Source: Scytalidium lignicola (taxonomy: Eukaryota > Ascomycota > Leotiomycetes). Taken from it: DNA of 10,821 nucleotides. Of this stretch, positions 1-7,787 are shown one piece after another (the stretch's first letter is position 1; each line of letters starts with the position of its first letter). Under the pieces are notes generated by a model. That model saw only the letters and a program-made list of their open reading frames with translations. It was not told where the DNA came from and ran no database searches. Location: NCBI GenBank assembly GCA_002812745.2, contig NCSJ02000652.1, forward strand, positions 1 to 10,821. Reading direction: 5' to 3'. Position numbers and translations under genes: made by a program.

Positions 1-701
1 ACCCCGCCCTCAACCTACAACCACCTCCCCCACCTCCCGGACGTCCTAGCCCCAAACCTGCTCATCCTCTTCGTGGGCCTAAACCCGGGGATAGAAACCG
101 CGCGCTCGGNACACGCCTACGCGCATCCCTCGAATCTATTCTGGAAGCTCTTGCACAGCAGCGGATGCACCTCGCGCCGGCTCTCGCCGACGGAAGACCG
201 GGACCTGCCGCGGTTGTATAGCATGGGGAACACGAATATTGTGGCGCGGCCGACGCGGAATGGAGGGGAGTTGAGGAAGGCGGAGATGGATGAGAGTGTG
301 GGGTGTTTGGTGGAGAAGGTGCGGAAGTGGAGGCCGGAGTGTGTTTGTCTGGTTGGGAAGGGGATTTGGGAGAGTGTTTGGAGGGTGAGGAAGGGGAGGG
401 GATTGAAGAAGGAGGAGTTTCGGTATGGGTGGCAGGAGGAGGGGGAGGATTTTATTGGGAGTGANGGGGGAGAGGAGGTTGGGGATGGTTTTTGTGGCTA
501 CGAGTACTAGTGGGTTGGCTGCTTCTTTGTTGCCGGCTGAGAAGGAGAGGATATGGAGGGAGTTNGGGGGTTTGGGTTGAGAGGAGGAGGGCGGAGAGGG
601 CTGGTGTTGGTGCTGGTGCTGATGCTGACGATGCTACAAGTTCTGTTTTGGATAGTAATTCTACGGAGATTAAAGTAGAGAATCTAGATTCACAGCTATG
701 A
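1..701 (+). CDS. TDG/MUG-family mismatch-specific thymine/uracil DNA glycosylase, 5'-truncated, two apparent frameshifts
   Basis: Frame 1 is open from the first base and carries the TDG/MUG signature: the active-site loop GLNPG at 76-90, whose Asn corresponds to the water-activating Asn of human TDG and bacterial MUG, then HPSNLFWKLL, and GNTNIVARPT at about 226-255, matching the second conserved loop. The family removes T or U mispaired with G to start base excision repair in the nucleus. The N-terminus lies outside the window. The frame breaks near N465 and again near N565. Treating each N as a surplus base gives one continuous frame (699 nt, 232 residues plus stop) through ATSTSGLAASL, a family-typical C-terminal strand, then ELGVWVERRR, ending at TGA 699-701. 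The breaks are therefore probably sequence errors rather than a pseudogene. The last 30 or so residues are a low-complexity tail. N110 leaves the frame intact and most simply encodes Gly. Family assignment is firm; integrity is inferred. Confidence 0.9.
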
Positions 702-1313
702 TTGAACACCTCGGTCTATTCAATCAAGGTGAATGAATGAATGGTGCTTTCTTAGCTGAGCTAGGAAACAGTTCTGTAACCATGTTGCTATACCCTCAAG
801 CACTCACTACAAGACATGAACTTACTTCTCAACGGAGAAAAAGACATTGCATAAAGAGTAACCCATTGAATTATAGTAAATAAGGTCACCATGAAAACTA
901 TATACAGGGAAGCCCACCACCCTGCAAAGAAGTAATCTAAGCTAAGTAATGAGGAGCCATCTTGTCCTTTCTCGGTGGGAATAATAATACAAGAGAATAA
1001 AAGAAAACAAAAAAACGAGCCAGCTTTATTTTGACATCACAGTTTCCTTCGTCCCCTCCACACTATCCCGGTACGTTTCCCAAAGCAAAAAAAAAAAGAG
1101 CACCCGTAGGCCTCTCATCATCTTTCCCTTATTGACGCCATACTAAAAACCAAACGAGTGTAAAAAAAAGAAGGAGACCTTATCACTCAAAGAAGCCTCG
1201 AATTTCCCCATGGTAAACGTAAAAATTCATTTGATATCATGCAATTGGGCCAATTTTTTTCAACCCCTTTCGTCAAAAAACTAGCCCATTTTTATCGGGA
1301 CAAGTATATCAAT
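702..1313. other. Convergent intergenic region (3' flanks of glycosylase and Ser/Gly-rich gene)
   Basis: This is about 610 bases between two convergent stop codons. I see no ORF with coding character, tRNA or other RNA gene. It is AT-rich with A-tracts (for example around 1087-1098) and should hold the 3' UTRs and poly(A) sites of both neighbours. A 21-base imperfect palindrome lies at 748-768, with arms TTTCTTAGCT and AGCTAGGAAA around one base. It could fold as a small hairpin in the glycosylase 3' UTR, but may be chance. Confidence 0.6.
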
Positions 1314-2422
1314 CTAAACCCAGAAAACCGTCAAGGCAACACTGGCAACCATAACCCACCATCCACTAGCTTGGAGCAGGGCTGTCAATCCAGCGGCAGC
1401 GTTCGCGCTCACTGTACCTCCCGCAGCAGTGGTGCCGTTCGGCAGGGTTCCATTAATGACAATGGTGCTGGAGCCATTGACCAAGCTCACGGTGACCACG
1501 GACTTATTTAACGCAGCATACGATCCGTTGCCGATGAGTTCGTCCAGGACGGTCGTGTTTCCCGTATCATCACAGCCACATTCGGCGTACTGGGCGCAAA
1601 GGCAGACGACCGGCTTGGTCTGGAGCACGCCCTGGTTATCCGCAGTCTGTCGGGAGTGAACTGCAGAGTCGCTGGTGGTGTTTGTGCTGTTCGTGGCAGT
1701 GTGGTTGCGGAATGTATATGGGTGGGTGTATGGGTATTGATATGCACCGAAGAGCCAGAGACCAGGGAAGATGGAGAGCGCACCAAGAGCTAGGAAGCCG
1801 GGGAAGATTCCTGAAGGAGAGCGACCTCCTGCTGAGTAGGGGACTGCGGCACCACCACCATAGAAACGTCCTCCGCCGAATTGAGGAGCCGGGCCAGAAC
1901 CAGTCTTGGTTCGGCCACCTGTGGTGGATGTGGTAGAGCCAGCGCCTCTGCCTGAGCCGGAGCTGGAGGATGATGAAGAGGAAGATCTGTATTGCAGTTC
2001 CTGTCAGAAAGCAATCTAGGAATTGGAAAGGGAGAGTTGGCGCGCGCCAACATGGATTGTAAATAGAAGAGAAGAAAGAGTCAATAAACATACCCGGAAG
2101 ATGATCCACGTCCCGAGCCACTGCTCGAAGATCCAGATGACGACCCAGATCCAGATGAAGAGCCCGAACCACTACTACTGCCACTGCCACTTGAGCTTCC
2201 ACCACTCGAGCTGCCACCACTCGAAGAAGTACCACCACCTCCTCCTTTGCCTCCTCCGCCGCCACCGCCCTTCCTCCTCCACAGGTCACTCACATCAGCG
2301 AAAAGGACATCGTCGTTGCGCGCGACTAAGCGGTCACTGACAGGCGCAGCAGGTACAGCAACAGAAGTCGCGACGGAGGAGAGCAGCGATGCCACAAGCA
2401 GGGTACTAAGATCGAAGCGCAT
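1314..2422 (-). CDS. Ser/Gly-rich secreted or membrane protein of unknown function (two exons, 333 aa)
   Basis: Exons on the minus strand are 2422-2094 and 1986-1314; the join gives 334 codons with stop and one unbroken frame. The ATG at 2422 opens a signal peptide (residues 1 to about 22). Then come an Arg-Arg-Lys site (49-51), a Gly run (52-64) and a Ser/Gly-repeat region to about residue 141. A hydrophobic segment at about 169-191 looks like a membrane helix, followed by PYTHPYTF. The C-terminal domain has four Cys as CLC...CGC (238, 240, 246, 248) and nine N-glycosylation sequons (N204 to N293). The last 28 residues are hydrophobic and resemble a GPI-attachment signal or second helix. I recall similar fungal proteins under DUF7732, but could not check this. 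The role is unknown; a surface or cell-wall location is an inference. The gene is convergent with the glycosylase and has a long 5' intergenic region. Confidence 0.85.
1987..2093 (-). other. Spliceosomal intron (107 nt) in the Ser/Gly-rich gene
   Basis: On the minus strand the donor is GTATGT (2093-2088) and the acceptor is ATACAG ending at 1987. A canonical CTGAC branch-site motif lies about 17 nt before the acceptor. Phase is 2: the split codon is GG|A (Gly). Reading into the intron gives a stop within a few codons. A nearer alternative acceptor (GACAG, 14 nt upstream) would break the downstream frame, so it was not chosen. Confidence 0.88.
2037..2050. repeat. 14-bp perfect palindrome inside the intron
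   Basis: TTGGCGCGCGCCAA reads the same on both strands and sits in the middle of the 107-nt intron. It is GC-rich in an AT-rich setting. In RNA it could form a short hairpin between donor and branch site. No function is claimed. Confidence 0.7.
2094..2269 (-). repeat. Low-complexity Gly/Ser-coding tract
   Basis: Residues 52-110 of the encoded protein are almost only Gly and Ser: first a Gly run with one Lys, then repeats of SSSGG and SSSGSG. The Ser/Gly run continues past the intron at 1986-1945. The DNA uses mixed Ser codons (AGC, AGT, TCN), so it is degenerate rather than a clean minisatellite. Similar tracts in fungal surface proteins often serve as flexible or O-glycosylated linkers; for this protein that is an inference. 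Confidence 0.8.
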
Positions 2423-2615
2423 GGCTCTTTTTGATTTTCGCGTCCAAACAGAAAAAACGTATGGATTGTGTTTGAGAAAAATGAAACGTTTAAAAAGGCG
2501 CGGCGCGCTGTATGCCTTGGAAAAAAGGAACGATGAGAGAGGAAGGGAATCAAGAGGGAGAGACACACAGCGGCGTAATTAGTATTATTATGATGAATTC
2601 TTATTCTGACCGGCT

Positions 2616-2671
2616 GAGACGGTTCTAGTCGGTTGGCGGGTGACAACAGCCTGCGACTAGTTGTCCGTCTC
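2616..2671. repeat. Imperfect inverted repeat upstream of the Ser/Gly-rich gene
   Basis: The left arm GAGACGGTTCTAGTC (2616-2630) pairs with the right arm GACTAGTTGTCCGTCTC (2655-2671). This gives 6 + 7 complementary bases around a small internal loop, with 24 bases between the arms. An overlapping alternative pairs GACAAC (2642-2647) with GTTGTC (2660-2665). It lies about 200-250 bp upstream of the start codon. It may be a regulatory palindrome, a relic of a small element, or chance. Confidence 0.45.
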
Positions 2672-3299
2672 TTTGTCCAGACAGTAAGTACCGAAGGGGG
2701 CGCAATCCAGTTACAACCCACAACCAACTTTCTTTGTCACTGTATGACTTAATGATGATACCTGGCTAGGTAACTTATTATTTGGAACGATTTAAGCTCA
2801 AAACACCAGATCTCCACCCAGCTTAGATGGAAATAAGCACTACGGGCTCCTCATTAGGCGCCTTTATCAGATCCATTTTTCTAAGTATCCCTCCTTGGGT
2901 CAGTCGATACATTAATAATGAAAATAGTGAACAATACGGGTGCAACAAAGCAGCGGTAAAAAAGTGACTTGACGGACTGAAGTGGAAATCTGTAAGACTC
3001 TTCGGACGTTGGTCGGATTACTCTCCAATCACACCTCTCCATATCAAATAAATAGCGTGTTTGCAGCTTACTGCCCATGCTGCGCCTCCTGAGAAATCCG
3101 CCTGATGTGCTTGGCAAGACCGAAATGGAACGTCATACAGAGGCAAAAGAAATGAAGCCGTCGTCTCCGTTCTTCCGTCTCATTAGTACGGCTGTGCGGT
3201 AAACAGATATTCCAGAAAGATGGACATTTGTGGCAATGATGATGGGGGCTCTGCGAAATAGACAGCATCATGACGTTTTATGTCCTTCTCGTCGCCTCT

Positions 3300-3326
3300 G
3301 ATGATGGTGATGATGGTGATGATGAT
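3300..3326. repeat. GATGATGGT-type tandem repeat (3 imperfect units)
   Basis: Two units of GATGATGGT are followed by GATGATGAT, 27 bases in all, in non-coding DNA. It is a simple-sequence repeat that may vary in length between strains. Confidence 0.8.
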
Positions 3327-3664
3327 GTATAATCATCTCACCTTTTCCATCCAGCATAACTATACAGTAGTTTCTAGGACGACAGAACAATAATCCAAAA
3401 TCCGCCTTACCACTCGGTCCGTTCACTGATCCCGTCCGGTCCGGCTAATACTGTAATAATAAATCAGCCTCTTACAATCCTTCAAAGGCACTAATTAAAC
3501 AAGCAACAAAGCAACCTAGGAATACGACCGTAAGAAGGTAAGTTACAGTAGGAATAAAACCCTCTGAAAGACCGAAAGACCGAAAGAAACAAACAGATAC
3601 AAAGAAAGAACGTAGCAGTGCTAAACACCCTTCCTCGCAAAATACAACCCAAAACAATCCAAAT

Positions 3665-3694
3665 CATTTGCATTTGCATTTGCATTTGCATTTG
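3665..3694. repeat. CATTTG hexanucleotide microsatellite (5 perfect units)
   Basis: Five exact copies of CATTTG are followed by a partial one, in non-coding DNA between two genes. The translations through it (alternating Gln-Met or Cys-Ile) are consequences of the repeat, not evidence of a gene. It is likely polymorphic between isolates. Confidence 0.9.
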
Positions 3695-4541
3695 CACTAA
3701 ACTAGTCCTTACTCTAAAGTTTACTCCAGCCATTCTTGATGATGTAAAAAAAGCCACAATTAAGGCTGAGTCCCCAACCAACCAGACCCAGTATCAGCAG
3801 CACCAGGCACACCTCGTTCTTGTCCGTTCAAACTATTTAATATTATTCTTTCTGTGCCTCAAATTACCACACTTACACTAAAGCCTCTCCTAATAATTTA
3901 ACCCATTCCAATGATTCAGCCTTTGAATCAGCCTAGCTCCCTCTCCCTCTCTCTATCTCATTATCTGTACAGTACCCGTATCGGGAATATGGATTTTTTT
4001 TGAAATTAGGAAGATAGGCGGATGTATAGGCAGACAGGATATCCCACTCGGACCCCCATAAGAGCCATTTTGAACCACTTTTATCTTACAATTATCTCCG
4101 TTTTAGGAGATTGAAGGATTTAAAGTGGACAATAAGTTTATCCCTGTATATAACTTTGGGCTTGAGAAGCTTAAGTGCTCTAGTATTTAGAAAAAGAAAA
4201 GAAGAAGGAATTGTATTATTTCTTATGATAGTTGATGAAAATGCTCCAGCCATGGAACTAATCGCAGTTGCAGTGAACNGGGGGGGCTGCCGCTGCCGCT
4301 GCGTTGAGGTGATATTGTGGAGCTGGAGTAACGTAACGTTCAAAAGTGATGCATATATATATGGAAGACAAGAAAAGAGGATATAAGACATGTATTCTCG
4401 TGAATTCTTCTATCATTACTTGTACGTTAAAACCCTTTTTCCCATTTGCAAGTTTTGAAATTCTGCGGCCCCCCCTTTCCCATAAAAACTCCATACACCA
4501 CCCCGCTGTAGGTGTGTCTAATGTAAACCCACCCATGCCGC

Positions 4542-6151
4542 CTAGACAACATCCTTCTCCAGCACTGCTGGCGCTGTAATCGTCTGTCCGTTGACATGTT
4601 CAATGCCTTCTCCACCCTGTGACAGAGCATTAGTCTCCTATGTATATATAATCGGGGGGAAAAGAAGAAGAAATTTGAAAAAGAACTTACATAGCTTATC
4701 AGCGGTGAAACCTCAACACCGTCATCATCCCCCTTGCTAACAACCACCGCCCCAGCAGCAGCGAGCCACTTTTTACCCTGCTGCATGATATCCCTCCTGC
4801 TGGTATCGGGATCATCCTCGCCCGTGCCTCGAGCATTCTTCAGGGGACTAAACTCATCCTCGCGCTTGACCTCCATGCAGGCAAACTTGTCCAGCGTCAG
4901 CATGGGGAACACATCGAAGACGAACTGCTCCAGCTTGACGCCATTGGGCTTCTCTGGCTTGATAGTCTCGCCCGTCTCCGTGTTGACATAAGGAATCTTC
5001 TTCCGCGCAACGTGATGCGGCAGGTTCTGAGCCCATCTGGGGATAGTCTCGAGGAAACGGAAGGAGTAATAGTGGTTGACGATGTTGGCAGCGCGGAACT
5101 TCAGCACGTCTGGTTGCTTGGGATCCTTGGCCTCGGCCGTCTCCTTGTCAATCTCCGAGTACTCAACCACGTCAGGCTTGCCATTCTTCAGCAGAATCAA
5201 GCCGACCGACTCGGTAGCATTGCGCTTCCGCACCACCTTGGTCGCGACATCGACGTCCTTGGAGGCGCTGAATCCAATGAAGACCGGGTCGGCCACCTTG
5301 ACGAGACAGTTATCGACGCAGTAGGCGTGAATATGCTGGATACCGCGCTTGCGCATGTCGGACAGGACGTTCGATACGACCAGAGCCTGATAGATACCCC
5401 CATTCCCATCTGGAGCCACCGCGACCTTGGCCTTGCTTTCCAAAAGGATCTTGCCATCGTTGGAGATACACGGCAACACGCCCTGCTCGAAGATCACCAC
5501 ATTCTCCTTCTTCAGGCCAAAGTAGTGATGTTCCTGGAAGTATGCCTCAGTAGGCCCACGCGTGGGGCCACTTGTCATGACGTACCAGGGCACGATGACA
5601 TTTGCCTTGCCAGCCTTCTGAGCTGCAAGCTGCTGGATCTTCCGTATGCGCTCGGCCTGGATCTGGAAGAGGGATTTCTTGGATGGCAGCCCAATATCGA
5701 AGCAGCCCTTCGGAGCTGAACTACCCAGCCTGGTGCCCTGACCACCGGCCATGAGCACCACGGCGACCTTGCCCTCTGCGATGAGATCGAGTCCCGAGTT
5801 GTACCATGTTTCGATATCCTCCGCTTTCGAATCGAGGATGCTGGCGGTTGCGGATTCGGGCAAGGGTTCGAGAGCGTCTTCGTGTGTTTCCTCGGCTTTG
5901 GGCTTGGGCGGGTGTAGTGCTCGGTCGGCAATCTTGTTGATGTATTCGGGATCGAAGGTGGAGAGCTGTTCGTAGAGAGCGGCCTTCTCTGGCACGCCGA
6001 GGGAGTCGTAGAAAGCAAAGACCTGATCCTGACCGGCCTTCTTGTACTCTTCTTTCAGGGAATCGAGCTTTGCTTGGGGTGGTTCCTGGGGAGAAGCACC
6101 CTCATGCTTGGACAAGTGCAATGCTTCGAGGACTTTGTGAACAGCGGCCAT
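4542..6151 (-). CDS. UAP1: UDP-N-acetylglucosamine pyrophosphorylase (UAP1/QRI1)
   Basis: Exons 6151-4691 and 4616-4542 encode 511 residues, the usual size for this enzyme. It converts GlcNAc-1-phosphate and UTP to UDP-GlcNAc in the cytosol, the last step feeding chitin, N-glycan and GPI-anchor synthesis. Visible motifs: the nucleotide-binding loop [11 protein letters not shown] (133-143) with PKG (147-149), the substrate region [14 protein letters not shown] (192-205), PDGNGG (247-252), YCVDN (277-281), and [15 protein letters not shown] (401-415). The ATG at 6151 is the first in frame, sits in a good context (ACACCATGG) and matches the family N-terminus. In the region immediately upstream no ATG occurs in any frame on the gene strand until about 6475, so the leader appears free of upstream start codons. 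Exon 2 supplies the family C-terminus [18 protein letters not shown]. All key motifs are intact. Confidence 0.97.
4617..4690 (-). other. Spliceosomal intron (74 nt) near the 3' end of UAP1
   Basis: On the minus strand the donor GTAAGT starts at 4690, the acceptor CACAG ends at 4617, and a CTAAT branch-like motif lies about 16 nt before the acceptor. Phase is 0, between Tyr487 and Gly488. Splicing is needed for the conserved C-terminus. The intron has no in-frame stop, and its length is not a multiple of three, so retention would replace the last 24 residues by an unrelated 87-residue tail. Confidence 0.92.
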
Positions 6152-6475
6152 GGTGTTGTGGATGGGGGAGAGACAAGACGAGGTCAATTGATTTTCTGAG
6201 GGGGGGTATCAAGGAAGGGAAGTGATGGAAAAAAGTATTTTCAAAAATAAATAAAAGGGAAAGAGGAAATGGAGGTGAGCAAATGAAAGTTTGAGGTGCA
6301 GTAAAGCTGTACGATGTGCTGTTAAGAAAAGAGAACAACCAGCTCCACCGGGCCCCGTATTCTTGAGCGGTGTTAAGAGGTACTGTAGTGGCGGTGGGAG
6401 AGGGAAGAAGCTTGGGGATGCGCAGCGCCCCGCCACAAGTCGTGTTCAAAGCCTGGAGGGGGTCAGTGTGTACAT
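6152..6475 (-). promoter_or_regulatory. UAP1 leader / core promoter region
   Basis: On the gene strand the first 140 or so bases upstream of the start codon are rich in C and T (for example the run of CTCTCCCCC near 6165-6175 and the T/C-rich stretch at 6200-6290). Pyrimidine-rich DNA of this kind is common at transcription start regions of well-expressed fungal genes. No CCAAT or clear TATA box was recognised. The exact start of transcription cannot be read from sequence. Confidence 0.4.
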
Positions 6476-7787
6476 AATTAAGTGCTACGGTACTCTTTCT
6501 TGTCCGCTAACTAATAATTAGACCAGCCCGTAAGAATCGCTCAAGAGTCAATCTTCCCCCCCCNTTTCCCCAAAGTATCGTGAGCTGATCTTTCTTTCAT
6601 GCAAAGCCACCGCCCCCTAACCATTTAAATGCATAATACAGTAAGATCCAAGGGAGGGCTGACTAGCCAAAACTAAATAAATCGACCCCTCTTCTATTTC
6701 CGACCTATGATGTCGCCTCGTGTTTTGACGTTTACGCTCCATTTGGCTTTTTGAACACAGATTACGGGTACGGTACGGTATATGTACGGAAGGACTTCTA
6801 ATAATAAAATCCATCCCACACAAAGGCAAGGGAACATCGAGATAACCGTGTGTTGATCGGGTCTAGCCGCAAATGTTGATCCCTTCACATCGATTCGTCA
6901 ATGGCTGGGACTGAAAGGGCAAAGTACATGTACTTTACAGTACAGTAGTTTATCAATATATTCTACAGTAGTACTACATGTAACTACGCTTCATATTTCC
7001 GTAGTAACCTCAAAGGCTAATACATATACAATAAATTATTAATAATAGCAACTGGATCCGGCCCGTGCCTTACATTAATCGGCTGGACTCAAAAATGGCT
7101 TCAATGCCGTTCTACTGATTACATAGTCCATGGCCTTGATTTACTGATTTTTGTTCTTCATCACGAGGAATAGCACATAGACGCAGCGGCTCCTACCTTA
7201 TTAATATCCTTTTCCTTTCGTCTTCCATCCTATCATTCCTGTGGCTGGCGTGCAATAACCAACATCATCCCCTTCCCCTTCTCAGCATCTAAATTAAGGG
7301 TCGTAGTCCAAAGCTCTCCTCATCACTACTCGATAAATATCACTCCAGCATTCTACACAAGGCAAAAAAGCACACTAAAATCGTTTGGAGAATAATTCTT
7401 GGGGGAAAATAGGAAGGATATCAATTCGCGCAAGTTTGTGGGAAAAAAGAATACGCTTTCATGCCAAATAAAATGTTTGTTGATAACCCGACCCAGCAAA
7501 AAAAAAAGCAGCTCCCGGTTTTTTGCCTTGTCGAAAAAGAGCCTTTGCCAATGTCAAATGGACTTCCCCACGCTTTGCTCCTCAATATGACATCATTACA
7601 TCCATCCATCGTATCGTATATGGTGTTGTGAGGATTATTAAAATAAAAAAAGCACTTGCCTTCTTTAACGCGTATGATAAGGCCTGTGCTTTCGAAAGCT
7701 CCCGAGTAACTAAAGTAGCTCACTCTCTTATAATTCCCCTCTCTCTCATAGAGCAAGTGGATTTCTTCGCACAAGGCGTAGACTCAT
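6476..7787. other. Intergenic region between UAP1 and DSK2
   Basis: About 1.3 kb, AT-rich, with no supportable gene. The right part (roughly 7400-7787) should be the DSK2 3' UTR. A 117-codon frame on the minus strand directly below the DSK2 stop has no family character. The left part is the distal UAP1 promoter. Seen here are an ambiguous base at 6564 after a C run, a GGTACGGTACGG direct repeat at 6767-6778, a 16-bp palindrome at 6921-6936 and several TACAGTA words at 6936-6975. No tRNA or transposon was recognised. Confidence 0.55.
6921..6936. repeat. 16-bp perfect palindrome (AAAGTACATGTACTTT)
   Basis: The sequence equals its own reverse complement. It is followed within 50 bases by further TACAGTA and GTACTACATGTA words, making a small palindrome-rich patch at 6921-6982 in the distal UAP1 promoter / DSK2 3' flank. 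A dimeric transcription factor site is possible; chance in AT-rich DNA is also possible. Confidence 0.7.

Larger units (their letters stand above)
2423..4541. other. Long gene-free interval between the Ser/Gly-rich gene and UAP1
   Basis: About 2.1 kb. I find no ORF with protein-family character, tRNA or transposon ends on either strand. The longest frames are short and of random composition. The left end should contain the promoter of the Ser/Gly-rich gene: a pyrimidine-rich leader on the minus strand and a TTTTTAAA element near 2490. The right end should hold the UAP1 3' UTR. It also holds an inverted repeat at 2616-2671, a GATGATGGT repeat at 3300-3326, a CATTTG repeat at 3665-3694, and an ambiguous base at 4279 beside a G run. 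An unrecognised non-coding RNA cannot be excluded. Confidence 0.55.

Noticed and set aside
437..484. G-run cluster as a G-quadruplex
   Set aside because: Four G runs of three or more are present, but separated by long loops (about 6-11 bases); they are explained by GGG/GAG codons. Too weak to call.
1636..2289. 217-codon minus-strand frame overlapping the Ser/Gly-rich gene
   Set aside because: It is a shifted frame through the Gly/Ser tract and the intron, giving low-complexity Arg/Val/Leu-rich sequence. The spliced alternative frame has a signal peptide, sequons and a Cys motif.
2023..2340. His/Ser-rich plus-strand frame with possible metal-binding look
   Set aside because: It is the complement of the Gly/Ser repeat read in another frame; the His and Cys come from CAC/TGC complements of Gly and Ser codons.
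2616..2640. Possible tRNA internal promoter (GGTTCTAGTCG resembling a B box)
   Set aside because: It deviates from the B-box consensus, no A box or acceptor and anticodon stems can be built around it, and the other strand offers none either.
3472..3781. Two overlapping minus-strand hydrophobic or Gln-Met-rich frames
   Set aside because: Part is the CATTTG microsatellite translated. The rest is T-rich DNA giving Phe/Leu/Cys, with no splice or family support.
5012..5719. 235-codon ATG-initiated ORF on the plus strand inside UAP1
   Set aside because: It lies wholly antisense to the conserved UAP1 coding exon. Its composition follows from the codon use of UAP1, and it shows no domain or family motif.
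6152..6449. Minus-strand frame upstream of and overlapping the UAP1 start, a candidate upstream ORF
   Set aside because: Its apparent start is TTG, not ATG. No ATG occurs on that strand between about 6473 and 6151, so there is no upstream ORF to regulate UAP1.
7421..7774. 117-codon minus-strand frame just below the DSK2 stop
   Set aside because: Random, aromatic-rich composition with no family motif, in AT-rich DNA expected to be the DSK2 3' UTR.
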